A DNA stretch of 64,000 bases, taken from the NCBI GenBank assembly GCA_019009955.1, contig CM032230.1, forward strand, positions 121,217,001 to 121,281,000, read 5' to 3'. This DNA is from Riptortus pedestris. Lineage: Eukaryota > Arthropoda > Insecta > Hemiptera > Alydidae. The stretch's first letter is position 1. Each line of letters starts with the position of its first letter. The notes below the pieces were generated by a model. It worked only from the letters and a program-made list of their open reading frames with translations, did not search any database and had not been told where the DNA came from. The translations under genes were made by a program, and so were the position numbers. This document shows, one piece after another, positions 1 through 9,960 of this stretch.

Positions 1-80
1 TCATTTTGTTATTTTAAGTAATTGTATTATAATTAAACTGTCGTAAATTGTTATGTCTGATATCTATTGTTAAAAATTAT

Positions 81-312
81 TATTATTATTATTTATTAAC
101 GTCCACCTTTTTGCAACTGAGGCTTATTGGGACGGGTTATCTACAGGTTACCACCCTTTTCTAGCCAGGGTGGGACTTAGGATGTTATTTAATGAATAAT
201 TTCGTCACTAAATAATTTCCTTTGCCCAGGCTAGAATCGAACTCGCCACTCTAGGATTGTCATGTGAGATTAAGGTCAACGCTTTAACTCACGTGGCTAA
301 CCTGAGCCCCTA
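81..312 (-). repeat. tRNA-derived SINE, near full length
   Basis: Read on the minus strand, this copy has a tRNA-like head (GGGCTCAGGTTAGCC, with a box A-like stretch, then a box B-like GAGTTCGATTC). A ~130-bp body follows, including CCACCCTGGCTAGAAAAGGG and GTAACCTGTAGATAACCCGT, and a tail GGACGTTAATAAATAATAAT. At least ten other loci in the window match it, which makes it an interspersed family. An internal pol III promoter is inferred from the two boxes; the source tRNA was not identified. Confidence 0.85.
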
Positions 313-438
313 AAATTATTAATACTACTTTAAAATGCATTACTTTTAAGAGCGGCCGTGAACGTATTTTCACACTAAAGTTTGGCACACAACATGCCAA
401 AGGTTGCCCAAACCTGCTTTAAACTATAAATACTAGAA

Positions 439-988
439 GTCCGTCACGCAGGGGCTGCGTAAACTAAGCAGATTTCCCACGAGAAGATTTACAATAGAGA
501 AATCTGCCTAATAACAACTGTAGTAGTAAGAAACCTCTAAACCTAAAACATTATTTAGGGCATAATAAACCAGTAGTTTCTAGCCCCAATTAACAGTTAA
601 CCTAACCTCTAAACCTATTCACGAGGGACGAATAGTTATGGAAACGGCCTCCAGAGCTCTCGGCGGAAAGTCCGAACATAGCCTACTGGTGACCACTTGC
701 AGAATACAAATGCAAATATCTCGGTTAATATTCAAGATACAGAATAAATGTATAGAACAATATTTATAGTAAATTTAATTTGCAATAAGATATATTCTAT
801 ACACTTTTTCGCTACGACGCATAATAACGGAGATATGTTGAATTTTCAAACATCCCCCCTTCTAAACCCCCCTCCCACTGGTCCGACTTCAGCTATTAAC
901 GAACTTGATCCTCCTTTTTACATAAAACTGTTAAATTCCGAGTTGGTAAAGATCAAACAAAAATTGCGACCGCTAGAGCATTAACAGT

Positions 989-1042
<54 letters not shown>

Positions 1043-1161
1043 GGAACGGACCTCATTTTCGTCATCTCCTGGGTAGGATCGATGGACATTTGAAGAAATT
1101 TTTCGAAACTCGCATCATGAGTACGACCTCAATAGCTGATTTCCCTTAAGGGTAATCTGCT
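439..1161 (+). mobile_element. HLE-1 copy, complete (723 bp)
   Basis: It has the family's left end (GTCCGTCACGCAGGGGCTGC, then AGCAGATTTCCC), core phrases (tgcaaatatctcggttaat, cccctcccactggtccga), a (TA)n tract at about 990-1038, and the right block ending in the TTAAGG palindrome and CTGCT. It carries no meaningful ORF; the 78-codon frame at 748-984 is chance translation of the core. A runs flank the 3' end. Family membership is certain; the Helitron-like class is an inference. Confidence 0.88.
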
Positions 1162-1167
1162 AAAAAC

Positions 1168-1392
1168 CAGTAATCACGGTTGATATTCATGATAAAAAAA
1201 TATGAATAGAACAACATTTATAGATAATTTAATTTTATATGTAGTTGATATAAGGTCGTTTCTATACAATTTTTCGATACAATGTATATTAACGGAGATA
1301 TTTTGAATTTTCGAATTTTCCCCCTCTAAACCTCCCCCCCCCCTTCCAATGGTCCGACCTTAGCCTTTAACATATCTCTTGAAATCCGGTAC
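1168..1392 (+). mobile_element. HLE-1 internal fragment
   Basis: Directly after the previous copy lies a second, diverged core segment. It has 'aacaacatttatagataatttaat', the 'cggagatattttgaatttt' phrase and the C-rich tract (tctaaacctcccc), but neither terminus. It breaks off after 'ggtccgacc...'. It is probably an older copy that the 439-1161 copy inserted beside or into. Confidence 0.75.
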
Positions 1393-1752
1393 AATTTAAG
1401 AACTAAATAAATCCCTCAACAATTTAAAGCAGTGCAGAAAGACCACAACTAAAGACCTAAGACTTTTCTATATTCTATTCATTTCTCTAATGCAGTGCTA
1501 TAAGAGACTAGGACGGCTTGTTGGAAGATAACATTCATCAAACTCACCTGTTGTGGCCGCATTAAAAAAAATGTATATATATCTTTTGCGGGTTTACCCT
1601 CGAGACGGGAGCAGAACTAGAGTTATTAATGGACTAGCAGCTGGCTCATATTTGGCGTTCTGCTTCCGTGGACTTGAACCACTCCTGTCTCCTTCCCAAT
1701 ATATGTATGTCGCGAGATAATACCATAAATCAAGCTACTGTAAACATTAAAA
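1393..1752. other. Non-coding stretch, nothing recognised
   Basis: AT-rich sequence between two HLE-1 copies. No ORF of note, no internal repeat and no match to the other families in the window. Confidence 0.5.
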
Positions 1753-2221
1753 GTCCGTCACGCAGGGGCTGCGTAAACTAAGCAGATTTCCCACGTGAAG
1801 TTTTATAATAGAGAAATTTCAGAATAGAGAGTCAAACAGTTACGGGAAGGGCCCGAACTAGCTCTTGACGGAAACTCACGACTAGACCCGAAGTTAGCCG
1901 AACTCATCTCAGAAGCTGAAAACAGAAAAATGCAAATATCTCGGTTAATATTCAAGATACAGAATAAATCTACATATTATTATTTATAGTAAATGTAATT
2001 TTCAATAAGATTGATTCTATATAATTTTTCGATCCGACGTATAGTAACGGAGATATTTCGAATTTTCGAAAATCCTCCCCTTTAAACCCCCCTCTCACTG
2101 GTCCGATTTCAGCCATTAACGAACTTGATCTTTATTTTTGCATAAAACGTTTAAATATCGAGTTTGGTAACGATCAAACGAAAATTGCGACCGCTAGAGC
2201 GTTAACAGACAAATATATATG

Positions 2222-2264
<43 letters not shown>

Positions 2265-2382
2265 GAACGGACCTCATTTTCGTTATATCCTGGGTAGGAT
2301 CGATGGACATTTGAAGAAATTTTTCGAAACTCGCGTCATGAGTACGACCTCAATAGCTGATTTCCCTTAAGGGAAATCTGCT
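1753..2382 (+). mobile_element. HLE-1 copy, complete, short form (630 bp)
   Basis: Both termini are intact: AAAA|GTCCGTCACGCAGGGGCTGC on the left and GATTTCCCTTAAGGGAAATC-TGCT|AAAA on the right. The (TA)n tract lies at about 2213-2258. The left block is the short type without the TAAGG-rich insert. Flanking A runs on both sides fit insertion into an A/T homopolymer. Confidence 0.9.
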
Positions 2383-2887
2383 AAAACTAATTATAACTTT
2401 GAGCCAATTTGTAAAAATGGAATCCAATGCTTTCATATTTTCAATTTATTTTTCAACACATTTATCAATTTATTTATGTAGATGACAGGCTCAATTATAA
2501 ATATTGATGACTCATCCAGAAACAGTAACGATGGAAGTTAATTTAAATTTAAAAATGCTTTTTCCGGCTAAAATACAGGAATTGTTCAAGCTGAATAGCA
2601 CTCTTATTTACTGATTTTTAAAATGTTTTAGTCTGTTTATTAAATAATAGTAATAATAAAATAATTTTATCTAAGTTGGATTTAGAAATAGTTTTGTATT
2701 TTTAGTTTAAATTAATAGATATAATTTATTTTTAAATAATTATGAGCATCATAATTATACTTTCCAATCGCCTTAAAAGCAAGGCTGTCACTCATCTTTG
2801 ACTAATAATACAGAATTTCTCTAGTTTGTTCTAAGTTCTAAGAAAAGTATATTCTTCTCAAAAAAAAAAAAAAAAAAAAAATAGAAT
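2383..2887. other. AT-rich non-coding DNA with poly-A run
   Basis: No gene seen. A poly-A run of about 21 bases lies near 2861-2881, next to the SINE that starts at about 2888. No repeat family was recognised in the rest. Confidence 0.5.
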
Positions 2888-3083
2888 TAAATTATTTATT
2901 AACCTCCACTTTTTGGCTACTATGGCTAATTGTTAACGGTTATCTACAGGTTACCACCCTTTTCTAGCCAGGGTGGGACTAAGGATTTTATTTAGTGAGT
3001 CCGTCACTAAATAATTTCCTATTGATCAGGAATCGAACTCGCCACTCAAGATTCACCATTATTTAACTCACCTGAGCCACTTC
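2888..3083 (-). repeat. tRNA-derived SINE, internally deleted head
   Basis: Same family as 81-312. Body and tail are well kept (ttatctacaggttaccaccc, ttctagccagggtgggact). The tRNA-like head is shortened between box B (gaatcgaactcgccactc) and the 5' end (ctcacctgagcc). Confidence 0.8.
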
Positions 3084-3137
3084 GTTAAAAAAATAAATAA
3101 ATCGAAAGCGGCCTTGCTTCTAAAAGCGTTAATAATA

Positions 3138-3440
3138 AAAATGTCCGGTTGCGTAAACTAAGCAGCTTACCCACGTGTGGGTGTAACGCACATTTGATCT
3201 CTCATCATTATTGTTTTTATATTTCTGTGGAGGTTGAGCAAGAAAGTACGAATGAGTCGCATAATACACGAAAAATAGTATATTACGTTACTAGGGCGGA
3301 AAGTGGCACTTTACGTTGCGAGATCGTGTTTGACTGGCGAGGCGAAGCCGAGCCTGTTAATTCGATCGAGCATCGTAAAGTCACTTTCTGTACGAGTAAT
3401 GTACAATACTTTTCATCACGAGGCAAAAACGCATATTAAG
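3138..3440 (+). other. HLE-1 left-end relic running into an unassigned ORF
   Basis: Positions 3138-3180 resemble a degraded HLE-1 left end (atgtccggttgcgtaaac, then taagcagcttacccacg). An uninterrupted 96-codon frame starts inside it at 3149 and ends at 3439. The predicted peptide has no signal peptide, membrane segment or domain I can name. Its start lies within the repeat relic, so a host gene is unlikely, although the second half of the frame is less AT-rich than its surroundings. Left unassigned. Confidence 0.3.
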
Positions 3441-3985
3441 GCGGTTTTTAACTCGTGAATCTTTTAATAATTAATATTTCCATTATTGGTAACAGCTGCT
3501 TCACCGTAGACAAGTTTAATTTATTATTTTAAGGTTAACTTTTCAGGGATGTTGACGGCCATTTTCACAATTACAACGTAAAATTATAAAGAAACGATAG
3601 CGAACCTAGTGTTGATAGTAGTAAATACTACGAGAGTCGAAAACTTTCGTCCCTAGGCGTGTAGTCATATGTTTATCACTTTACCTCCCGCTAAATTTTG
3701 AGATCTGTAAAGGCCTACTTTCCTATCTCCCAGCTGGTATCGAAAGTATCTACTTTCCAATCCGAGTGATGAAAATATATAAAACAAAAATTAAAGAGCA
3801 TCAGTAGTTTAACAAGATTAAAATAGTTTAACACTTTACAATCCAGCTCATAATAATAGACATTTTAAATTTTCGAATCCCACATTTCTAGATAACAATT
3901 ATGATCTACAGTGTTGAGTGAAACAGTTAAATATCGGTATGGTATAGTTATATACTATATATACATATATTTTCCAGTTAAGAAC
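3441..3985. other. Non-coding stretch, nothing recognised
   Basis: AT-rich sequence with no sizable ORF and no recognised repeat. Confidence 0.45.
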
Positions 3986-4507
3986 GTAAAGTCTTACATA
4001 ATGACGTCAACACACATATTTGCATGTATTTAGCAAAATAAAAATTTAAAGAAGAAGATATTTGGTATTTAAGCGGATCATAACAAAATTAATGTCAATG
4101 TGACATGAAGGGGATTGGGGGTTTGCTTAATGTTGAAAACTAATAAATTCTAATATCTCATTTAATAATCGAGATAGTAAAAAAAAAAACCATATATAAT
4201 AACTTTTATAGAGAATTAAATTTGCAATAAGAACCAAACAATCGATTGGATTTGGATCAATTGGATCTATACAATTTGTCGGTCCGATGTATTATAACGG
4301 AGATATTTCTTATTTTCAAAATCTGACCTTCTCGGTTCAGATTTCAGCGGTAACTTACATTAATTTTACACACACACATAGGTATAGTAGAATGGACCTC
4401 ATTTTCAACATCTTCCGGATAGGATTGATGGATATTTGAAGACATTTTTCACAAATTGGGTCATGAGTACAACCTCAACAGCTTATTTTCCTTAAAGGAA
4501 ATCTGCT
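3986..4507 (+). mobile_element. HLE-1 copy, diverged, left block type 3
   Basis: The left part matches the block seen at 20230-20400 and, reversed, at 49800-49960 (tttggtatttaag, aaggggattgggggtttgct). The core (ttgcaataaga, cggtccgatgtattataacgg) and right block (ggataggattgatggatatt, ending aaaggaaatctgct) are strongly diverged. The TA tract is replaced by a short CA run at about 4370. This looks like an old copy. Confidence 0.7.
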
Positions 4508-5009
4508 AAAAATTAGAATGCAGCTAAGTGGGATGGAGTCTGGGAAAATGGATCCACTTTTACTTATCGTAAGGAACCGTACGAACATTTGGATTCGTTC
4601 GCCGTTTGAACGGTTCTCAGCAAGTCGTTCCTTTGATAGCTGAGCAGCAGACTCGTTCACTAGCTGAACGGTTCACTAGTGACGGCTTAGGGGGAGCCAG
4701 GTGGGCAGGCTCACACCAGCCAAGGAGATTAGAAACCCATCACACACCCCCCGACCAACAACCCTTTAACTCATCCACTCCTGTCTAATTACAAAACGAA
4801 TATTTATGGCCACCCTCTCACCCCATCAGAATCACCGTTCTACCGCATTTAAGACTCACCATTAGGGCTTTATTTTCTCAACCCCCCGCCACCCTTAAGC
4901 CACGCTAGGAAATCCACCGCTTATGGAGGAAAGAAACCCCGTTTATGATGTTAGTTTACTGTCAAAATATTTGGGGCTGACAGTAGATATAGGCCCAATA
5001 TGTCAAAAA
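4508..5009. other. Non-coding stretch with a small repeated motif
   Basis: No gene recognised. Between 4600 and 4690 the motif 'gaacggttc' and related 'gctgagcag/gctgaacgg' phrases recur in direct and inverted order, a small local repeat. Short frames here (for example 4606-4788) have low-complexity translations. Confidence 0.4.
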
Positions 5010-5460
5010 GTCCGTCACGCAAGGGCTGCGTAAACTGCGGTGTTCTCATCACACCATGCATTCTCTATTTATAAGTAAAAAACCGATGAGTAGAGAGGGA
5101 GGGGGTTAATGAAGGCAGAAAACAAGAAAGAAGGAATAACTCCCTTAATACCCGAGTTAGAAAATGGATAAAGAAACAGTTGTAAACGATCAAAAGTTTA
5201 ACAAGATTGGTTCCATAACATTTTATGACCCAACTCATAGTGATAGCCAAAAACTAAAATATGGATACTCTCGGTAAATACTCAATATATAGGAACATGT
5301 AAGCAACAACAAAGAGGCATATCTGGACAAATTTTGAACGGACCTAAATTTCATCTCCTAGGAGGACATTTTGAGGACTGATGGACATTTGGAGATTTTT
5401 TTTAAAAATCTCATCATGAATACAACCTCAATAGCTGATTTCCAATAAGGGAAATCTGCT
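5010..5460 (+). mobile_element. HLE-1 copy, internally deleted (451 bp)
   Basis: The left end (gtccgtcacgcaagggctgc) and right end (gctgatttccaataaggg, aaatctgct) are recognisable. The core, C-rich tract and TA tract are missing or unrecognisable, and the AGCAGATTTCCC motif near the left end is gone. It ends in CTGCTAAAA like the others. Confidence 0.75.
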
Positions 5461-5593
5461 AAAATTGTACATTTGCTGACGAATATATTTATACTATCAA
5501 TATGCAGGCTTAGAAAAATATTTTACTGTTGTAAAAGCTCTATGAATTCAATTGTAGATGAGAAATAAATCATGTTTTACCTCTCTAGAGACC

Positions 5594-5951
5594 ACCATTT
5601 TAGCAAATTTTCCTAAACAATAGTTGTCTTTTAGCGATTTCAATTTTTGTTTTATCCTTACCAAAATCGACATTTAAATGTTATTTGTAAAACTAAAGAT
5701 GAAGTTCATTAACGGTTGAAATGTGTTCAGTGTGAGAGGGGTTCAAAATTCAATTTATGTCCGTTATCATGAGTCGAATCGAAAATTTTATAAATCAATC
5801 TTAAGAAGTTAAATTATTGATATTTTACAATTAATGATCTATACATTTTATCTAACTCAAATAATAGGGGAGTTGTATATAATTTCTTTTGTGAAGAGAT
5901 CAGTAGTAGGTTACACCAATCTGCTTAGTTAACCCAGTCCCTACGCGACGG
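5594..5951 (-). mobile_element. HLE-1 copy, old and shortened
   Basis: Reversed copy. The right-end relic is 'ttagcaaattttccta'. The core follows (gtttaccaaa-type phrase, aaagatgaagttcattaacgg, tgagtcgaatcg), and then the left end (aatctgcttagttaaccc, ctacgcgacgggc). The TA tract is lost. Both ends are recognisable but heavily mutated. Confidence 0.65.
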
Positions 5952-6111
5952 GCGTTTGATATAATTGTATCGAAAAGCGATATTAAATAGTTTCATATAA
6001 AATGTTAGGGCAAATGCAGATATTGTCTAAGAGAAGTCTCCTAAAATGCAACGTGGCAATTCTATCCACTTTAATGGATAGCATTAAGAATGGTGCTCAT
6101 GTTAGCAGTGT

Positions 6112-6186
6112 GACTTAAAAGCGATGGTGTTAATCTCAGTTGATTACACCTAGAGTTGTGAGTTCGATTCTCACATAATATAATTG
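6112..6186 (+). repeat. SINE tRNA-like head fragment
   Basis: Resembles only the head of the window's SINE: 'ttaaaagcgatggtgttaat' then 'gagttgtgagttcgattctc', the last part being a box B-like sequence. The body is absent. It is too short and too mismatched in its arms to be a functional tRNA gene. Confidence 0.55.
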
Positions 6187-6209
6187 TAAATGAAGTACAG
6201 CATTTTGTT

Positions 6210-6728
6210 AGCAGATTTCCCTTAAGGGAAATCAACTATTGAGGTCGTACTCATGACGCGATTTTCGAAAAATTTCTTCAAATGTCCATCGAATCCTACC
6301 CAGGAGATGACGAAAATGAGGTCCGTTCAGAACTATATATGTCTGTTAGCACTCTAGCGGTCGCAATTATTGTACAATCGTCACCAAACTCGGTATTTAA
6401 TCGTTTTATGTAAAAAGGAAGATCAAGTTCGATAACGGTTGAAATCGGACTAGCGGGAGGGGGGGTATAGAGGGGGGATTTTCGAAAATTCGAAATATCT
6501 CCATTACAATACGTGGGATCGAAAAATTGTAGAGAACCAATATTATTGTATTGACCTATATATTTTCATTTTTATTGAGTGTAACGGATGAGCTATGGCC
6601 GCTGCTTCGTTCCCGCTGAAAGGTAGTTCGGCCGTTTCCGTAACTAATCGGCACTCGTGTGGAGATTTCTCTATAGTAGAAGTTTACGTGGGAAATCTGC
6701 TTAGTTTACGCACCCCTGCGTGACGCAC
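6210..6728 (-). mobile_element. HLE-1 copy, complete but TA-poor (519 bp)
   Basis: Starts AGCAGATTTCCCTTAAGGG and ends at the reversed left terminus 'cctgcgtgacgcac'. The TA tract is reduced to 'actatatatgtctg'. The G-rich (C-rich on the element strand) tract 'gcgggagggggggtataga' is conserved. Only TTTTT separates it from the next copy in the same orientation. Confidence 0.88.
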
Positions 6729-6733
6729 TTTTT

Positions 6734-6855
6734 AGCAGATTTCCCTGAAGGGAAATCAGCTATTGAGGTTGTACTCATGACGGAATTTTCGACATTTTTC
6801 TTCAAATGTCCATCGATCCTACCTAGTAGATGACGAAAATGAAGTCCGTTCAAAA

Positions 6856-6909
<54 letters not shown>

Positions 6910-7381
6910 CTGTTACCGCTCTAGCGGTCGCAATTTTTGTTTGATCGTTACCAAACTCGGAATTTAAGTTTTTTATGTAAAAAGGAAGATCAAGTTCGTT
7001 AATGGCTGAAATCGGACCAGTGGGGAGGGGGGTTTAGAGGGGAGGATTTTCGAAAAGTCGAAATATCTCCGTTATTATGCATCGGATTGAAAAATTGTAT
7101 AGAACCAATCTTATTGCAATTTAAATTTACTATAAATATTGTTATATACATTTATTCTCTATCTTGAGTATTAACCGAGATATTTGCATTTGTATTCTGC
7201 GTGTGGTCGGCTATGTTTGGCCTTTCCGCCGAGAGCTCTGGTTGCCATTTCTGTAACTATTCGTCCCTCGTGAATAGGTTTAGAGGTTACTTACTACTAC
7301 AGCTGTTATTAGGCAGATTTCTCTATTGTAAAACTTCACGTGGGAAATCTGCTTAGTTTACGCAGCTCCTGCGTGACGGAC
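6734..7381 (-). mobile_element. HLE-1 copy, complete (648 bp)
   Basis: Head-to-tail neighbour of the 6210-6728 copy, sharing the TTTTT junction. It has the right-end palindrome (with one change, cctgaaggg), (TA)n at 6857-6904, the tract 'gtggggaggggggtttagag', and the left end 'gctcctgcgtgacggac' followed by TTTTT. Confidence 0.9.
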
Positions 7382-8390
7382 TTTTTATTTAATTCAATAT
7401 GAACACGAGGAAGTCGTGTGGCCTCCACATTAGAGTTTGTTCTTTTTTTTTTTTGACCATACAAATATTTCATATTAAAGGGAAGAAATGTATATAAAAA
7501 TATTTCACACAATGCTACTGCGCATGCTGAAACAGAAGAAGGCTCTAAAGTTTTCCGGGAATACTGGGGCATAATGGACGCCTATAAATGGACCGTCGAG
7601 TGGGCTCTTTTTTTCATTTAAAAGTATTTTAGTAATCCGGTGGAGGAAAAATGTCATATACATTGAAATTGAGCTACAACCAAGTTGAGACTTGAATTGA
7701 GCATAGGTGAGGAGCAAAAGAGGAATGTTGATCATTACTGAAGTTACGACAGACTGACTCAATCTAGGAGCAGATGGAGATGAAAGAGGAGCATTGCAGA
7801 TGTAGATAAGGACTTACTTTCTGCTCCTTTGTAGTCTGATAAGAAGGGATTAGGGAGGCCTGGAGAGATTACCCCTTTAGAACCCGGGGCCTAAATAGCA
7901 CTCTGCCGAGGATATCGTGACGAGAATGGTTACACCTAGATCTATTTAATGGCTTCTCTTCATTTCCATAGAACAGGTGTTCAATTCGTCCCCATATCTC
8001 CCGCCCTCAAAGTCTTGTCATTATATCTCTGTGCTCCTTCTGAGTCTTCCTCTCTCTCTCTCTCTCTCTCTCTCTCGGATGCCGCAGTTAGGCTGTGGTT
8101 CCTAAGTAATTGACATTAAGCGCGAGAAGGCACTCCTTCGAATTAATTCAGACTGTGCGGGGGCTTTGTGTGAAGAGAATGGAAATCTGATTTGGGGCTG
8201 TAAAGCCAATTTTGTTGGCTTTGTTTGGTTTGAGGCAGAGCCGAGACAGGAATGTCTCATTGCTATAAAGACTTTAAGTAATTCTCTTATAACTCTTGAT
8301 TACACATTTTTCCTCAAGGTGATGTTTATTTAAGACAGATTGAGTGTTTTATAAACAAGTTTTTATTCAATCACACTGACAATCTCTTAA
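7382..8390. other. Apparently unique non-coding DNA, (TC)n near 8050
   Basis: No gene or known repeat seen apart from a (TC)n microsatellite at about 8050-8075. GC content rises between 7800 and 8250 compared with the repeats around it. Two overlapping minus-strand frames near 7336-7762 have no recognisable domain and I do not call them genes. Confidence 0.45.
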
Positions 8391-9945
8391 AATCATATAT
8401 CTGCCGTTTCGTAACTATTGGTGTCTTGACCAAATCTTTACTAAAGAGTTATCAGATGTTGACTACATTCTGATTATTGTGGCCTTAATATTTCGGGTAA
8501 TGATGATATCCTTATTATCGAGGTATTCTGGTATTGGCTCTCATTAAGGTTTTCAAGTATCGGGCACAAGTTACTATAGAGGCCTTCAGGTATTTGCCAT
8601 ACCTTACTATTGATGTATAAAGATATCAGATCTTGGTCATATTCTTACTGTTGTGACCTTCAGATTTACATATACAATTAAAGTTTTAAAAATAATGATC
8701 ACATCGTTGTTATCGAGGTATTCTGGTATTGACTGTAACTACTGTTAAGGCCAGACTTGGACTAAAACGTAAACGACCCACCACACGAAAACATTTTACC
8801 TGGATACTAGCTAACACCCCTCGCTTGATAGGTCTGAGGTAAGTAAACAGACTTGGACTAAACGTAAACAGACTAATACGGTGACCAGACGCATAAAAAC
8901 ATACTGACCAACAGACATCTAACTCAGTACAACTTTTCGCCAGCTGTACTGGACCATCAGCCAGTGACGACGGTCTCCACCGAAAGGTATTACAACAGTA
9001 CTGTTAAGGACTTTAAAAATCGGCCCCAAACTGTCTATCGAGGTCTTCGGATATGAGACATACATTTCGTTACTATTGATGTCTAGATTTATTGACCAAA
9101 TCTCTAGTCTCGAGTTACTATATATTGTATATATTCTTACTGGCAGGTCTTTTTACTTATACAACTGACGTATTCGGGCAATCATCATTTCGTTATTATC
9201 GAGGCGTTCTGGTATTGTCTCTCATCACTGTTAAGGACTTCAGGTATTTGGCATTTCGTTACTATTGATGTCTTGATTTATTGACCAAATGTCTACTATC
9301 GAGCTACCATATATATTCGTACAGGTCAGTTATTGAGTTTTAATAATACAATTGAAGTATTCAGGTAATGGTCATATAGTTATTATCGAGGTGTCCTGGT
9401 ATCGACTGTCATTACTATTAAGGTCTTTAAGTATCTGCCCCAAAATTTCTATAGAGGACTTCAGGTACTTGCCATTTCGTTACTATTGATGTTGTATCAA
9501 GATGCCAGATATTGACTACATTCTTACTATTGTGGCCTACAGATTTACATATGCAATTGAAGTCTTCAAGCAGTGATCATATCGTAATTATTATCGAGGT
9601 CTTCTGGTATTGGCTCCCATTACTGTTAAGGTCTTTAAGTATCGCCACAAAGTTACTATCGAGTTCTTCAGGTGTCAGCCGTTTCGTTACTATTGATTTC
9701 TTGATCAAATCTCTACTTTCGAGTTACCATATATTGACTATATTCATACTATTGTGGTATTTAGTTCATGATTATATCGAGGTCTACGTTATTGACTCTG
9801 TCATTACTGTCAAGGTGTTTCAAATATCGGCCACAAACTTACTAGTTGCTAGCGTTTCAGTCATGTTCAGTCGCTCCCGAGGTCTTCAGTAATTGACTAT
9901 ATCATTATAAAATAATTCAGGTATACAGGAATTCGTCATATCATT
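8391..9945. repeat. Degenerate tandem repeat, ~190-200 bp period
   Basis: The phrase 'ctggtattgnctntcattactgttaagg' recurs at about 8527, 8724, 9208, 9397, 9603 and, decayed, 9785. Shorter sub-phrases alternate within each unit ('tatcgaggtcttcaggtatt', 'catttcgttactattgatgt'). This suggests an older ~45-50 bp subunit organised into ~190-200 bp higher-order units. Copies are diverged with many small indels, so homogenisation is not recent. A 126-codon frame at 9512-9892 is a by-product of the repeat. Confidence 0.8.
8752..9003. other. ~250-bp insertion in the tandem repeat
   Basis: The tandem-repeat text stops after 'actactgttaagg' and resumes after a second 'gtactgttaagg'. The ~250 bp between shares nothing with the array. 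It contains its own direct repeat 'cagacttggactaaa.cgtaaac' at about 8752 and 8849. The duplicated ACTGTTAAGG at the edges could be a target-site duplication, but it is also a phrase of the repeat itself. No family recognised. Confidence 0.5.
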
Positions 9946-9960
9946 GCTATGATGGCAAAT

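Noticed and set aside
3149..3439. 96-codon plus-strand frame considered as a host gene
   Set aside because: Its start overlaps an HLE-1 left-end relic and the peptide has no recognisable domain; listed only as unassigned.
6112..6186. Possible tRNA gene
   Set aside because: Only box B is good; the acceptor and anticodon arms do not pair, and it matches the SINE head.
9512..9892. 126-codon plus-strand frame, hydrophobic peptide
   Set aside because: It lies wholly in the degenerate tandem repeat and equivalent frames are not kept in the other units.
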